Shown in pieces: positions 51,698-60,142 of a stretch of 64,000 bases of DNA. Positions within the stretch are counted from its first letter, which is position 1; the number at the start of each line of letters is the position of its first letter. The stretch comes from Amycolatopsis thermoflava N1165 (GTDB taxonomy: Bacteria > Actinomycetota > Actinomycetes > Mycobacteriales > Pseudonocardiaceae), in NCBI RefSeq assembly GCF_000473265.1, contig NZ_KI421511.1, forward strand, positions 1,911,731 to 1,975,730, read 5' to 3'. The notes under the pieces were generated by a model that was given only the letters and a program-made list of their open reading frames with translations, searched no databases and was not told where the DNA came from. A program made the translations under genes and the position numbers.

Positions 51698-52529
51698 CCA
51701 GACCAGTCAACCGCTCGACCATGCGGCGGCGCAGCGAGTAGGGCGTGAACTTCGCGAGCCACGAAGCCACCACGTCATCGGCACCGAGCCGCGTGCGCAA
51801 CGGGGGCCGGGGACGATCCAGGACATCGCAGATCCGCAGGGACGCCTTGTAGCTCCCCCTGCTGTAGCGGCCCAGCCCGGTGAGCTTCGGTAGCGCGCGC
51901 TCGGCGAACCCGCGGTAGGCGCTCGACGGCGGAAGCACCGGCACGGTCGCCCCTCCGAAGCCCGTGTCGTGGTTGCCGGGCTGGAACACCACCACGTCGA
52001 CCCCGAAGGGTCGCACCTCGATCGCGAGCGCCTCACACCAGCCTTCCAGCGCCCATTTCGTCGCCGCGTAGACCGAGAACATCGGGTGCGGAACGTTGAC
52101 CGCGTTGCTCGACACGACCCCGATGCGCGCGGATCCGTCGGCGCGCAGCGCGGGCAGGACCCGCTGGGTCAGGTCCATGACACCCACGAGATTGGTCTCG
52201 AGCACGTGCCGGTACACCTCGGTGGGAAGGTCCTCGAAAAAACCGGTGGTGGTGTAGCCGGCGTTGTGCAGGACCGCGGTGAGCCGTCCTCCGGTGGCGT
52301 CGAGGACGTGCCGTGCGGCCTCGGCACGAGAGGCTTCCGAGGCCACGTCGAGGGGCACGACCTCGAGGGCGGACTGCGGCGCGCCCACCCGGTCGGCCAG
52401 CTCGCGCAGACGGTCCTGTTTCGCCGTGTCCCGCATGGACGCGAAGACCTGCCACCCCCGCTTCGCGAGCATGACCGACACCTCGCGCCCGAAACCGCTG
52501 GAAGATCCCGTGACCAGGATCGTCTTCAT
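51690..52529 (-). CDS. Short-chain dehydrogenase (first gene of nine-gene operon)
   Basis: A 279-residue SDR of the retinol/17-beta-hydroxysteroid-dehydrogenase-like type: TGSSSGFG cofactor loop, HNAGYTTTGFFED, active YAATKWALEGWCEAL, and a long C-terminal half (FAERALPKLTGLGRYSRG and then SLRRRMVERL). The steroid-like appearance is only suggestive. The ATG at 52529 lies 53 bases from the operator and carries the operon's main start. Confidence 0.8.
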   Translation of the reverse strand: MKTILVTGSSSGFGREVSVMLAKRGWQVFASMRDTAKQDRLRELADRVGAPQSALEVVPLDVASEASRAEAARHVLDATGGRLTAVLHNAGYTTTGFFEDLPTEVYRHVLETNLVGVMDLTQRVLPALRADGSARIGVVSSNAVNVPHPMFSVYAATKWALEGWCEALAIEVRPFGVDVVVFQPGNHDTGFGGATVPVLPPSSAYRGFAERALPKLTGLGRYSRGSYKASLRICDVLDRPRPPLRTRLGADDVVASWLAKFTPYSLRRRMVERLTGLGG

Positions 52530-52581
52530 CGGCGCTCTCCCATCGCGACGGCGGGAACGGGACACACTCATTCTCAACCCA

Positions 52582-52595
52582 ACCAAGCACTTGGT
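52582..52595. promoter_or_regulatory. KstR2-like operator of the nine-gene hyuAB operon
   Basis: ACCAAGCACTTGGT has perfect 6-bp arms and is an exact KstR2 14-mer match. A minus-strand -35 TTGACC (52598-52593) and -10 GAGAAT (52575-52570), 17 bp apart, would place the site in the spacer. Confidence 0.75.
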
Positions 52596-52623
52596 CAAGC
52601 CGATCCGGTGCGGACATGGGAAA

Positions 52624-52650
52624 GCCCGCCTGCCGCGGCGGCAGACGGGC
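52624..52650 (-). terminator. Hairpin terminator after the MFS gene
   Basis: An 11-bp stem with one wobble pair (52624-52634 with 52640-52650, 5-base loop) is followed on the minus strand by TTT. It lies 17 bases past the MFS stop and would insulate the nine-gene operon promoter at 52582. Confidence 0.6.
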
Positions 52651-52666
52651 CTTACCAGACGGTGGG

Positions 52667-54133
52667 TCAGTGCGCGGAGACCGCCGGCGCCTGCTCGACG
52701 GTTTCGGCCATCGCCTGCCTGCCGTGCCGCATCGCGATCGCGGCGATCAGGCCGGCCAGGCAGATCAGGGCTCCGAAGGCGTAGGCCCAGGTGAAGGCCG
52801 TGCTGCTGTAGATCGGAGAACCCTCCACCACGGTCAGCACACTCGACGCGAGGATGACGAACACCAGCTGGACCACCACGGCGGCACCGAGGGATCCGAC
52901 CACCCCGACCGTTCCGGCGCTCACCGCCTGGTGTTCCGGCGGCACGGCCGTGACCACCAGGTTCGGCACCGCCGCGTTGAGCATGCCACCGCCGATGGCG
53001 AACACGAACCAGCCGAGCAGGACCTGCCAGGACAGACTGTGCATGAACGCCAGCAGCAGACAGCCCGCGATACCGAAGACGAACGCGAACACCAGCGGGT
53101 TGCGGGCTCCGCGCCGGTTGGCGATGAAGCCGACGGCGAAGCCCATCAGCATCGAGATGACCGCACCCGGCGACGTGAACCACGCCAGCCCGCTCGCGTC
53201 CTGACCGAGGCCGTAGTCACCGCCGACCGACCGGGGCACCTGCACGACATAGGCCAGCAGGACGAACTGGAGCGCGATCACACCCTGCGCCGCGAACTGC
53301 GCGACCATGGTGGTCATCAGCGGCCTGCGCCGCGCGAGCGCGACGTCGACCAGCGGGAACCGCGCGCGCTTCTCGAATGCGACCCAGGCGCCGAACACCA
53401 CGGCACCGCCGAAGAGGCAAGCCAGGGTCGCCCCGGAACCCCATCCCCACGTCGCGCCCTGGGAGACGCCGGTGAGCAGCAGGCCGATCGATGCGCCGAG
53501 GAGCAGCGCACCACCCCAGTCGATGCCCGACCGGACGCGCACCGGCGACTCGGGCACGACGAGCATCACCAGGATCCCCAGCACCACCGGGAACGCGGCG
53601 AGGAAGTAGAACACGCCGCGGTAGCTGAAGTTGTCGATGAGGAAGCCCGCGATGATCGGGGCGAGAATACCGGTGAGGCCGATACCGGAGGTGACCACGC
53701 TGACACCGATGGCGACCAGGCGGCGCGGGAAGATGTCGCGCATGATCGAGTAGGCCAGCGGCACGATCGAGATGGCCACGCCTTCCATCGCCCGCCCGAT
53801 GAGAACCACGGCCAGCGACTGCGCGAACGCGACGGTCAGGGACCCCACCGCCATCACGGCGATGGTGGCCAGCAGGACGCGCTTCTTGCCGTAGATGTCA
53901 CCCAGCTTGCCCACCAGTGGTGCGGTGACCCCGCCGACGAGGCTGAACAAAGTGGACACCCACACGATGTCCGCCGTCTGGAGAGCGGCCGCCATGTGCG
54001 GTAGCGCGGGGGTTACCAGGTTGTAGGCGTACGCGGTCTCCTCCGACAGGAGCGTCAGGACGAGCAGGACACCGATCCAGTAACCCGTGGACCGCTGCTT
54101 GACCGCGTCCGGAGATTGTTCCTGATGGACCAT
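52667..54133 (-). CDS. MFS transporter, 14-TM type
   Basis: A 488-residue major-facilitator protein with about 14 helices. Motif A is VGKLGDIYGKKRVLLA; the helix-5 region is SGIGLTGILAPIIAGFLIDNFSYRGVFY. The C-terminal half is similar to the truncated MFS gene at 63542 (NLVVTAVPPEHQAVSAGTVGVVGSLG versus NLVIAAVPPDQQGVTAGVVSLLQSLG). The ATG at 54133 has GGGAG upstream. It could import or export a steroid-like acid; direction is unknown. The control region is separate (54189-54236). Confidence 0.87.
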   Translation of the reverse strand: MVHQEQSPDAVKQRSTGYWIGVLLVLTLLSEETAYAYNLVTPALPHMAAALQTADIVWVSTLFSLVGGVTAPLVGKLGDIYGKKRVLLATIAVMAVGSLTVAFAQSLAVVLIGRAMEGVAISIVPLAYSIMRDIFPRRLVAIGVSVVTSGIGLTGILAPIIAGFLIDNFSYRGVFYFLAAFPVVLGILVMLVVPESPVRVRSGIDWGGALLLGASIGLLLTGVSQGATWGWGSGATLACLFGGAVVFGAWVAFEKRARFPLVDVALARRRPLMTTMVAQFAAQGVIALQFVLLAYVVQVPRSVGGDYGLGQDASGLAWFTSPGAVISMLMGFAVGFIANRRGARNPLVFAFVFGIAGCLLLAFMHSLSWQVLLGWFVFAIGGGMLNAAVPNLVVTAVPPEHQAVSAGTVGVVGSLGAAVVVQLVFVILASSVLTVVEGSPIYSSTAFTWAYAFGALICLAGLIAAIAMRHGRQAMAETVEQAPAVSAH

Positions 54134-54188
54134 CGAGCACTCCCTTGTGCGGGTCCGGCCGGGACTTCCCCGGCGTGTGATGGCGACC

Positions 54189-54236
54189 ACGGTAAGCCGA
54201 TCAAGTGATCGAATCAAGTGTTCGTTGCACTTGATT
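54189..54236. promoter_or_regulatory. MFS promoter with ATCAAGTG half-sites
   Basis: AATCAAGTG (54212-54220) and CACTTGATT (54228-54236) form a perfect 9-bp inverted repeat with a 7-bp spacer; a third ATCAAGTG is at 54200-54207. On the minus strand TTGATT (54217-54212) and TACCGT (54194-54189), 17 bp apart, make a plausible promoter. The half-sites cover the -35 and the spacer. The motif differs from the KstR2-like operator. Confidence 0.65.
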
Positions 54237-55043
54237 TCATCCCGCCCGGAAGGTCGCCCGGCCTGCCTTGAGCACGGTGGCACCATCCGTGAGCGCCTGG
54301 AAACGGACCGCGTCGTCCTCGGGCACCGGTTCGGCTTCGACCTCGAGCGTCCCGCCCGGCAGGACCGGAGCCGAGAACCGCGCCTCGATCGAAGTCAGGT
54401 GCCACGGCTCGCGTTTCGCGGCAGCGGAGACCTCTCGGGCCACCAGACCCAGGGTGCAGAGCCCGTGCAGGATCGGTCCCGGCAGACCCGCCGCCCGGGC
54501 CGCCGCGGGATCGATGTGGATCAGATGCCGGTCACCGGTGAGCCGGTAGAGCGCGGCCTGCTGCGGCAGAATCGGCACCGCCGCCCGCCAGGCCGGCTCA
54601 CCGAGGTCCCCGCCGGCCTGACGCGGACCAGGATCACCACCCCAGCCACCTTGTCCCGGCAGGAAGATCGAGTAGGTGGCCGTGAAGTAGTCGCACTCGG
54701 CGATCACGTCGACCACCGCCGAGCGGCCCTTGTCCCAGATGCCGCCGATGCGGCCGGAGATCGGAAACCGCCCCGAGGGCGGCAGGGCGCAATGGACGAC
54801 GAGGGACTGCGCGCCGTGCAGGGCCGACTCGGGCCGGAACACGCCGAGTTCACCGGCCGCGTCGGCCACCCACAGCCCCAGCGTCAGACCGAAGGTCGGC
54901 AGCACCTTGAGGTCGCGTTCGAAGACCAGGTCGAGGTCGTGTTCGCGGGCACCCACCGCGAGCGCGTAGAGGATCGCGTCACGTTCCCCGTACTCCGCGA
55001 CCCGCGTGCCTAGATCCGTGCCGGTGAACTGCGCCAGTGTCAT
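54237..55043 (-). CDS. MaoC-type (R)-specific enoyl-CoA hydratase
   Basis: A 268-residue double hot-dog hydratase. The hydratase-2 motif is DRHLIHIDPAAARAAGLPGPILHG (about residues 178-203), with the catalytic Asp/His pair. Relatives in steroid side-chain degradation (ChsH3/Rv3538 type) hydrate side-chain enoyl-CoA. It is divergent from the luciferase-like operon across the operator at 55114. It ends immediately before the ATCAAGTG repeat of the MFS gene. Confidence 0.82.
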   Translation of the reverse strand: MTLAQFTGTDLGTRVAEYGERDAILYALAVGAREHDLDLVFERDLKVLPTFGLTLGLWVADAAGELGVFRPESALHGAQSLVVHCALPPSGRFPISGRIGGIWDKGRSAVVDVIAECDYFTATYSIFLPGQGGWGGDPGPRQAGGDLGEPAWRAAVPILPQQAALYRLTGDRHLIHIDPAAARAAGLPGPILHGLCTLGLVAREVSAAAKREPWHLTSIEARFSAPVLPGGTLEVEAEPVPEDDAVRFQALTDGATVLKAGRATFRAG

Positions 55044-55113
55044 CGGAAAGTCCTTTCCGGGGCGGCTCGCGAGGGTTGAACCGGTGTCCCCGCTGCGGTA
55101 GCTTACTTACTTG

Positions 55114-55127
55114 AGCAAGCGCTTGGT
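55114..55127. promoter_or_regulatory. KstR2-like operator of the maoC/luciferase divergent region
   Basis: AGCAAGCGCTTGGT is an exact KstR2 14-mer match. A plus-strand -35 TTGAAC (55076-55081) and -10 TAGCTT (55099-55104), 17 bp apart, precede it. For maoC no clear promoter is visible. Confidence 0.78.
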
Positions 55128-55146
55128 ATAGAGAGGGAGACCGCGG

Positions 55147-56217
55147 ATGGCACCGATTCGGGTGGGGATGGGCTACGAACTGGAGGTTCGCGGCCGCTCC
55201 CGGAAGGTCGAGCAGCGCGCCTTCGAAAACGTGCTCGAACAAGTCGTGCTGGCCGACGAACTCGGCTACAGCACGGCGTGGTTCGTCGAGCACCACTTCA
55301 CGCGGGGGTTCTCCCATTCCTCCGCGCCGGACCTGGTGCTGGCCGCCCTGGCCCGGATGACCGAGCGGATCCGACTCGGCCTGGGCGTGGTGCTGCTGCC
55401 GTTCCAGCACCCGGTGCGCACCGCCGAGCGGGTCGCCACCCTGGACATCCTGTCCCGCGGCCGCGTCGAGTTCGGCACCGGCCGGGGAGCGTCCCCACTG
55501 GAGTACCAGTCGTTCCAGCGGCCGTTCGAGCAGTCCCGGCGGCTGTGGGAGGACAACCTCGACACCGTGCTGCGGATCTTCGAGGCCGACGGCGCCCCGG
55601 TGACCGCCGAGCACGAGTACTGGAGCGTGCCCGACGTGGGCGTGTACCCGCGGCCGGTGCAGGAACCGCATCCGCCGGTCTGGGTCGCGTCGACCTCGCT
55701 GGACGGGTACCTGCAGGCCGCCAAGCGCGGCTACAACCTGCTGGGTATGACAATGCTCAAGGGGCTCGACGACGTCGCCGAGGACATCGCCGCCTACCGC
55801 AAGGCTCTTTCGGACAACGGTTTCGACCCCGACTCCCGCCGGGTCGCGCTGATGATCCCGTGGCACGTGGCACCGACCCGCGAGGCGGCCTACGAGAACG
55901 CGGCCGACGCGATCATGTGGTACATGCGCCGCCAGGTGAACCTGGTCGCGCCGCCCGACTACTACGACGCGCGGCACGCCACGCACCGGGTGCTCGGGCA
56001 GGAGGCCGTGGGCCGCAGCGCCGAGGACGCGCTCGAGATCCTGCGCGACCACCACATGATCGTGTGCGACGACGTGGACGGCTCCCGAAAGGCGCTGCAG
56101 CGCCTCCACGAAGCCGGCGCCACCGACCTGATCTGCCAGTTCCAGGTCGGCGGACTGGCCCAGGAGCACGTGCTCGACACCATCAAGTTGTTCGCCTCCG
56201 AAGTGGCAGGGATGTAG
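55147..56217 (+). CDS. Bacterial-luciferase-like flavin monooxygenase
   Basis: A 356-residue luciferase-fold protein of the LuxA-like group (STAWFVEHHFTRGFSHSSAPDLVLAAL), unlike the F420-type LLM proteins in the window. LuxA-like proteins use reduced FMN and O2 and often perform Baeyer-Villiger-type or hydroxylating oxidation. GAGAGGGAGA lies six bases before the ATG. A flavin reductase is encoded in another operon with the same operator (43263), so the two may be partners. Confidence 0.82.
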   Translation: MAPIRVGMGYELEVRGRSRKVEQRAFENVLEQVVLADELGYSTAWFVEHHFTRGFSHSSAPDLVLAALARMTERIRLGLGVVLLPFQHPVRTAERVATLDILSRGRVEFGTGRGASPLEYQSFQRPFEQSRRLWEDNLDTVLRIFEADGAPVTAEHEYWSVPDVGVYPRPVQEPHPPVWVASTSLDGYLQAAKRGYNLLGMTMLKGLDDVAEDIAAYRKALSDNGFDPDSRRVALMIPWHVAPTREAAYENAADAIMWYMRRQVNLVAPPDYYDARHATHRVLGQEAVGRSAEDALEILRDHHMIVCDDVDGSRKALQRLHEAGATDLICQFQVGGLAQEHVLDTIKLFASEVAGM

Positions 56218-56223
56218 GGACAC

Positions 56224-57345
56224 ATGACGACGAACCTGGCCGGCGCCGAGGCCGGCACGCTGACGTGGGGAACGCGGGCGGATCTCGCCGCCACCGTGCT
56301 CGACCCGTCGAAGGCGACCGGCCTGCTCGCGGGGACCCCCACCGCCGACATCGCGGTTCCCCTGGGGCCGGTCGCACGCAAGCACGCCCACCAGCTCACC
56401 AAGGCGACACTCGCCGATGCCGGTCTCGGCGCCGGGGACCGGGTCGTGGTCGCGCTCAACAGCGACGGCGACCTCGCCGGCGCCCGTGTCGCCGAGGCGG
56501 CCGCCGACATCGCCGAGTCCGCGATCTCGGTCGGTCCGAGGGGCCGCATGCGGCTGCTCGAAACCCTTCAGCGCACCCGGTCCGACGTCCTCGTGGCGAC
56601 TCCCACCGGGGTCGCCGACCTGCTCGCGCGGCTGCACCTGGAGTTCCTGGTCGACCCGCTCGACCTGGAACTCCGGCTGATCCTGCTCACCGGCGAGATC
56701 ACCGACGACAAGACCCGACGGCACCTCGCCCGCGAGTTCGGGGCCACCGTCGTCGAGCTCTACACCGATCCGGTCACCGGCATCCCGGTCGCCCACCGCG
56801 ACGACGCCGGACGGCTCGTCCCCGCCGAGCCCGGTCTGCTCGCCCTCGCGGCGCTGGACGACAACACCCTGATCGACCCGCCAGTGCCCGGTACGCGCGC
56901 GGAAATCGTCGTCCGGCACACCTGGCACCCCGAACTGTCCACAGTGGCCATCCGGACCGGGCACGTGACCATCGCCGGTGAGGCCGGGGTGGTGCCCGCA
57001 CCGCTGCACACGGTGGGCGAGTCGGTGCTGGTGCGCGGCCGCTGGCTGTCGCTCACCGCGGTCAGGAAGGCACTCGCCAAAATCGACGGCATCTCGCGGT
57101 GGCGGTTCGAGATCTCCCGGGACGGCACGCTCGACGCCGCCCTGCTGACGGTGAGCTTCAACCGGGACAGCCTCATCCGCAACGGCATGTGGAAGTCCCG
57201 GATCGAGCAGGCGCTCACCGCCCTGACCCCGGTGAAGATCGAGGTCGCTGTGGACGAGCAGGTCCAGGAGGAGCCGCTGCCGCCGGAGGTCGTGGACCAC
57301 CGCGGGCACCACCTCGGAACCGACCGGTCGGCCCTCGCGCGGTAA
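56224..57345 (+). CDS. Degenerate phenylacetate-CoA ligase (PaaK)-like protein
   Basis: A 373-residue protein aligning with the later part of PaaK-type adenylating enzymes (LRLILLTGEITDDKTRRHLAREFGATVVELY is the GGEP-type and YGxxE region). The ATP-binding SSGTTGKPT loop is replaced by LLAGTPTADI, the YGLSE motif reads LYTDP, and the C-terminal Lys region is absent. It is about 70 residues short. Adenylation is therefore doubtful; it may bind an acyl-CoA or be non-catalytic. It follows the luciferase-like gene after six bases. Confidence 0.72.
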   Translation: MTTNLAGAEAGTLTWGTRADLAATVLDPSKATGLLAGTPTADIAVPLGPVARKHAHQLTKATLADAGLGAGDRVVVALNSDGDLAGARVAEAAADIAESAISVGPRGRMRLLETLQRTRSDVLVATPTGVADLLARLHLEFLVDPLDLELRLILLTGEITDDKTRRHLAREFGATVVELYTDPVTGIPVAHRDDAGRLVPAEPGLLALAALDDNTLIDPPVPGTRAEIVVRHTWHPELSTVAIRTGHVTIAGEAGVVPAPLHTVGESVLVRGRWLSLTAVRKALAKIDGISRWRFEISRDGTLDAALLTVSFNRDSLIRNGMWKSRIEQALTALTPVKIEVAVDEQVQEEPLPPEVVDHRGHHLGTDRSALAR

Positions 57346-57349
57346 CGCG

Positions 57350-58111
57350 ATGACGCCTGCTGACCTGGATGGCCGGGTCGCTGTCGTCACCGGCGCGGGG
57401 AGCGGGATCGGCCGGGCGACCGCGATCGCGCTCGCCGAGGCCGGCGCTGTGGTCGTGTGCACCGACCGCGACGGCGACGCCGCCCGGGACACCGCTGACA
57501 AAGCCGGAGCCGCAGCCAATGGCGTGCACCTCGACGTCACCGACCTGCCCGCGGTGCGGGCGCTGGTCGCCGACGTCACCGCACGGTACGGCCGTCTGGA
57601 CGTCTACGCCAACGTCGCGGGCGCCGTCACCTCGCGCGGGCCGGTCGCCACGGTCACCGAAGACGAGTTCGACCGCGGCGTCGCGGTGAACCTCAAGAGC
57701 CTCGTGTTCGGCTGCCAGGCCGCGGCCTCGGCCATGGCGCGCGGCGGCTCGATCGTCAACGTCGGATCCGGCACCGTCGACGCGGCAGTCCCCGGTCTGG
57801 CGGCCTACAGCATCCCGAAGGCTGGCGTGCCGCAACTGACGCGGAGCCTCGCGCGCGAGCTGGGCCCAGCGGGGATCAGAGTGAACGCCGTCTCCCCCGG
57901 CTACATCCTCACCGCCATGACCGGCGCCCATTTCCGCGATGCCGACGACGCTCGGCGGGTCGTCGAGGAGCAATCGGCGGCCATCCCACTGGGCCGGCCC
58001 GGTGAGGCCGCCGAGGTCGCCTCGGTGGTGGTGTTCCTGGCCGGCGACGGCGCCTCGTACATCACCGGCCAGGTGATCCGCGTGAACGGAGGCAGCGTGA
58101 TGCCGCTGTGA
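57350..58111 (+). CDS. Short-chain dehydrogenase
   Basis: A 253-residue classical SDR: TGAGSGIGRA, NVAGAV in place of NNAG, active YSIPKAGV, and SYITGQVIRVNGGSVMPL at the end. It is the third gene of the luciferase-led operon and is joined to the next SDR by a GTGA overlap. Substrate unknown; a hydroxyacyl-CoA or hydroxylated ring product is likely. Confidence 0.82.
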   Translation: MTPADLDGRVAVVTGAGSGIGRATAIALAEAGAVVVCTDRDGDAARDTADKAGAAANGVHLDVTDLPAVRALVADVTARYGRLDVYANVAGAVTSRGPVATVTEDEFDRGVAVNLKSLVFGCQAAASAMARGGSIVNVGSGTVDAAVPGLAAYSIPKAGVPQLTRSLARELGPAGIRVNAVSPGYILTAMTGAHFRDADDARRVVEEQSAAIPLGRPGEAAEVASVVVFLAGDGASYITGQVIRVNGGSVMPL

Positions 58112-58986
58112 CGCCCCTGCCGATCCCACCGGTTCCCGATCACTGCTTTCCCGGGCTGGCCGGGCAGACCTCGGTCGTCGGTGGGGCTGGTGGCGGCGTC
58201 GGGACCGCTGTGGTGGCCATGCTGGTGCGCTCCGGCGCGCGGGTGCTCGTTGCCGACAAGGCCGCCGACCGCCTCGCGCAACTGGAGGACCGATTCGCCG
58301 AGGTCACCGGTGTCAGGGCGGACATCACCACCGACGAGGGAATCGGCGACCTGGAGCGGGCGATCGCCGCCACCACCGTGCATTCGCTCGTCAACGTGGT
58401 CGGCGGCGTGACCCCGGACGACATCGGCCACTTCCTCGACCTGACGCCGGATCAGTGGCGGCACAGCCTCGGGCTCAATCTCGAGTACGCCGTGCGGACC
58501 TGCCAGATCGCCGCTCGCCGGATGGCGGTGGGGCGAGGGGGCGCACTGGTGAACCTGTCGGTCGCCGGCGCGCGGCGGGCCATGCCGTGGTTCTCGCCGT
58601 ACGGCGCCGCCCGGAGTGCACTGGAGGCAGTGACGCGGACAATGGCCGTCGAACTCGGTCCATTCGGGATCCGCGCGAACAGCGTCGCCTGGGGACTCGT
58701 GGACAGCCCACGCGCCCACTCCGGCGCGGGTTCGGACGGCCGTCTGGAGCGCGACCTGATCCCGCTCGGCCGCCGGGGCGCGGTCGCGGAGGTGGCCGCC
58801 ACGGTGATGTTCCTGCTCTCCGATCTGAGCAGCTACACCACCGGGCAGAACCTGGCCGTCGACGGCGGCCTGTCGTTGCGCGGAGCGACCGACGGTCCGC
58901 ACGACAACATCCCCGCCTTCCTGGAGCACGAACCCACCCGCCGGAAGTTGCGTGACACGTTCGAGCGGACCACCGGGCGTCCCTAG
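58108..58986 (+). CDS. SDR-fold protein with Lys-to-Arg change in YxxxK
   Basis: A 292-residue SDR-family protein with an unusual N-terminal extension (PIPPVPDHCFPG) and cofactor loop GGAGGGVGTA. The catalytic motif is YGAAR: Tyr165 with Arg169 instead of Lys. NNAG is replaced by NVVGG. It may be a poor or non-catalytic partner of the preceding SDR, for which the GTGA overlap argues. It ends 4 bases into the convergent alcohol dehydrogenase. Confidence 0.8.
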   Translation: MTPLPIPPVPDHCFPGLAGQTSVVGGAGGGVGTAVVAMLVRSGARVLVADKAADRLAQLEDRFAEVTGVRADITTDEGIGDLERAIAATTVHSLVNVVGGVTPDDIGHFLDLTPDQWRHSLGLNLEYAVRTCQIAARRMAVGRGGALVNLSVAGARRAMPWFSPYGAARSALEAVTRTMAVELGPFGIRANSVAWGLVDSPRAHSGAGSDGRLERDLIPLGRRGAVAEVAATVMFLLSDLSSYTTGQNLAVDGGLSLRGATDGPHDNIPAFLEHEPTRRKLRDTFERTTGRP

Positions 58987-60068
58987 ACGGGCAGGATCCC
59001 CGGCTCGGCGATGTCGTGCCGCACCAGGACCTTGACGTGTCCGATCGCATGCGCGTCGGCGGGACGGAGGGCGGCGAAGACGTCCGCGACGGCTTCGAGC
59101 CCGGCGTAGCCGGTGACGACGGTCGCCGGATCGAACCGGCCCGCCACGATGTGCTCGAACATCACCTCGAAGGCCCGGTACCCGGTCTCCCCCTTTCCCG
59201 GCCCGCCGACGAACTCCAGCGACACGTTGGTCAGGATGCCGACCACCGGGCGGATCGGGTCGGGCACCATGCCGGCGCCGACGATCAGGATGCGGGTGAA
59301 CTTCGGCACCGTCGCCATCAGACGGTCCAGCAGCCCGCGTGCTCCGGCGGCCTCGATCACGTGCAGCTGCGTGTCCGCACCCGCGTTCGCCTTCCACACC
59401 GCGACCGGGTCTTCCCGCAGCGGATCGACCACGAAGTGCGCGCCACACTCGGACGCGATCGCGCGCCGCACGGGCGAAGGGTCCGAGGCCACGATCGGGT
59501 ACACCCCGCGGTGCGCCAGTTCTACGACGGCACCGAGCCCGACCGGGCCGCACCCGGTCACGATCGCACCGTCCGCCGCGGTAGTGCCAGCCCGCAGGAC
59601 GGCGTTGACGCCCGTCGCCATCGGCTCGGTCACGGCCGCGTGCACCGGGGACACCGAGTCCGGGATCTCGAGGTGACCGTAGGCCTGGACGACCACCCGC
59701 TCGGCCAGTCCGCCCGGGTAGTCGGTGCAGTAGCCGACGGTGTGCGGAAGACCTTCCCGGTCCACCACCGCCGGCAGGACTACCAGCTTCTGGCCCGGCC
59801 GGTACCCGTTCACGCCGGTTCCGGTGCTCAGCACCTCGGCGGTGAACTCGTGGCCCAAGACCAGATCGCGGTCCGGGTCGAACATCTCACCGGGCACGTC
59901 CGCGTCGGCATGGGCACGGAGGAAATCGTCCGTGTGCTGCCAGGCCGACAGGTCGCTGCCGCAGATGCCGGTCGCGATCGGCCGCACCAGCAGCTGCCCC
60001 GGCCCGGGTTCGGGCTCGGGCACCTCCGCCACGACGAGTTCTCCCTTGCGCAGTACCGCTGCCCGCAT
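58983..60068 (-). CDS. Zinc-type alcohol dehydrogenase without structural zinc lobe
   Basis: A 361-residue MDR enzyme. Catalytic zinc residues are in GICGSDLSAW and GHEFTAEV; the NAD loop is GCGPVGLGAV. The four-cysteine structural zinc lobe is absent; its place is taken by LPAVVDREGLPHTVGYCTDY. It is 74 bases downstream of the E2 gene, so it may belong to the same transcript. A 2,3-butanediol-like or sugar-alcohol substrate is possible but not shown. Confidence 0.83.
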   Translation of the reverse strand: MRAAVLRKGELVVAEVPEPEPGPGQLLVRPIATGICGSDLSAWQHTDDFLRAHADADVPGEMFDPDRDLVLGHEFTAEVLSTGTGVNGYRPGQKLVVLPAVVDREGLPHTVGYCTDYPGGLAERVVVQAYGHLEIPDSVSPVHAAVTEPMATGVNAVLRAGTTAADGAIVTGCGPVGLGAVVELAHRGVYPIVASDPSPVRRAIASECGAHFVVDPLREDPVAVWKANAGADTQLHVIEAAGARGLLDRLMATVPKFTRILIVGAGMVPDPIRPVVGILTNVSLEFVGGPGKGETGYRAFEVMFEHIVAGRFDPATVVTGYAGLEAVADVFAALRPADAHAIGHVKVLVRHDIAEPGILPV

Positions 60069-60142
60069 CGGCTGTCCCTTCTCACGAGTGCTGGGGCCGG
60101 ACGGCGGGCAGGCAGCCGACGCTCCACCCGCCGTCCGGAGTT

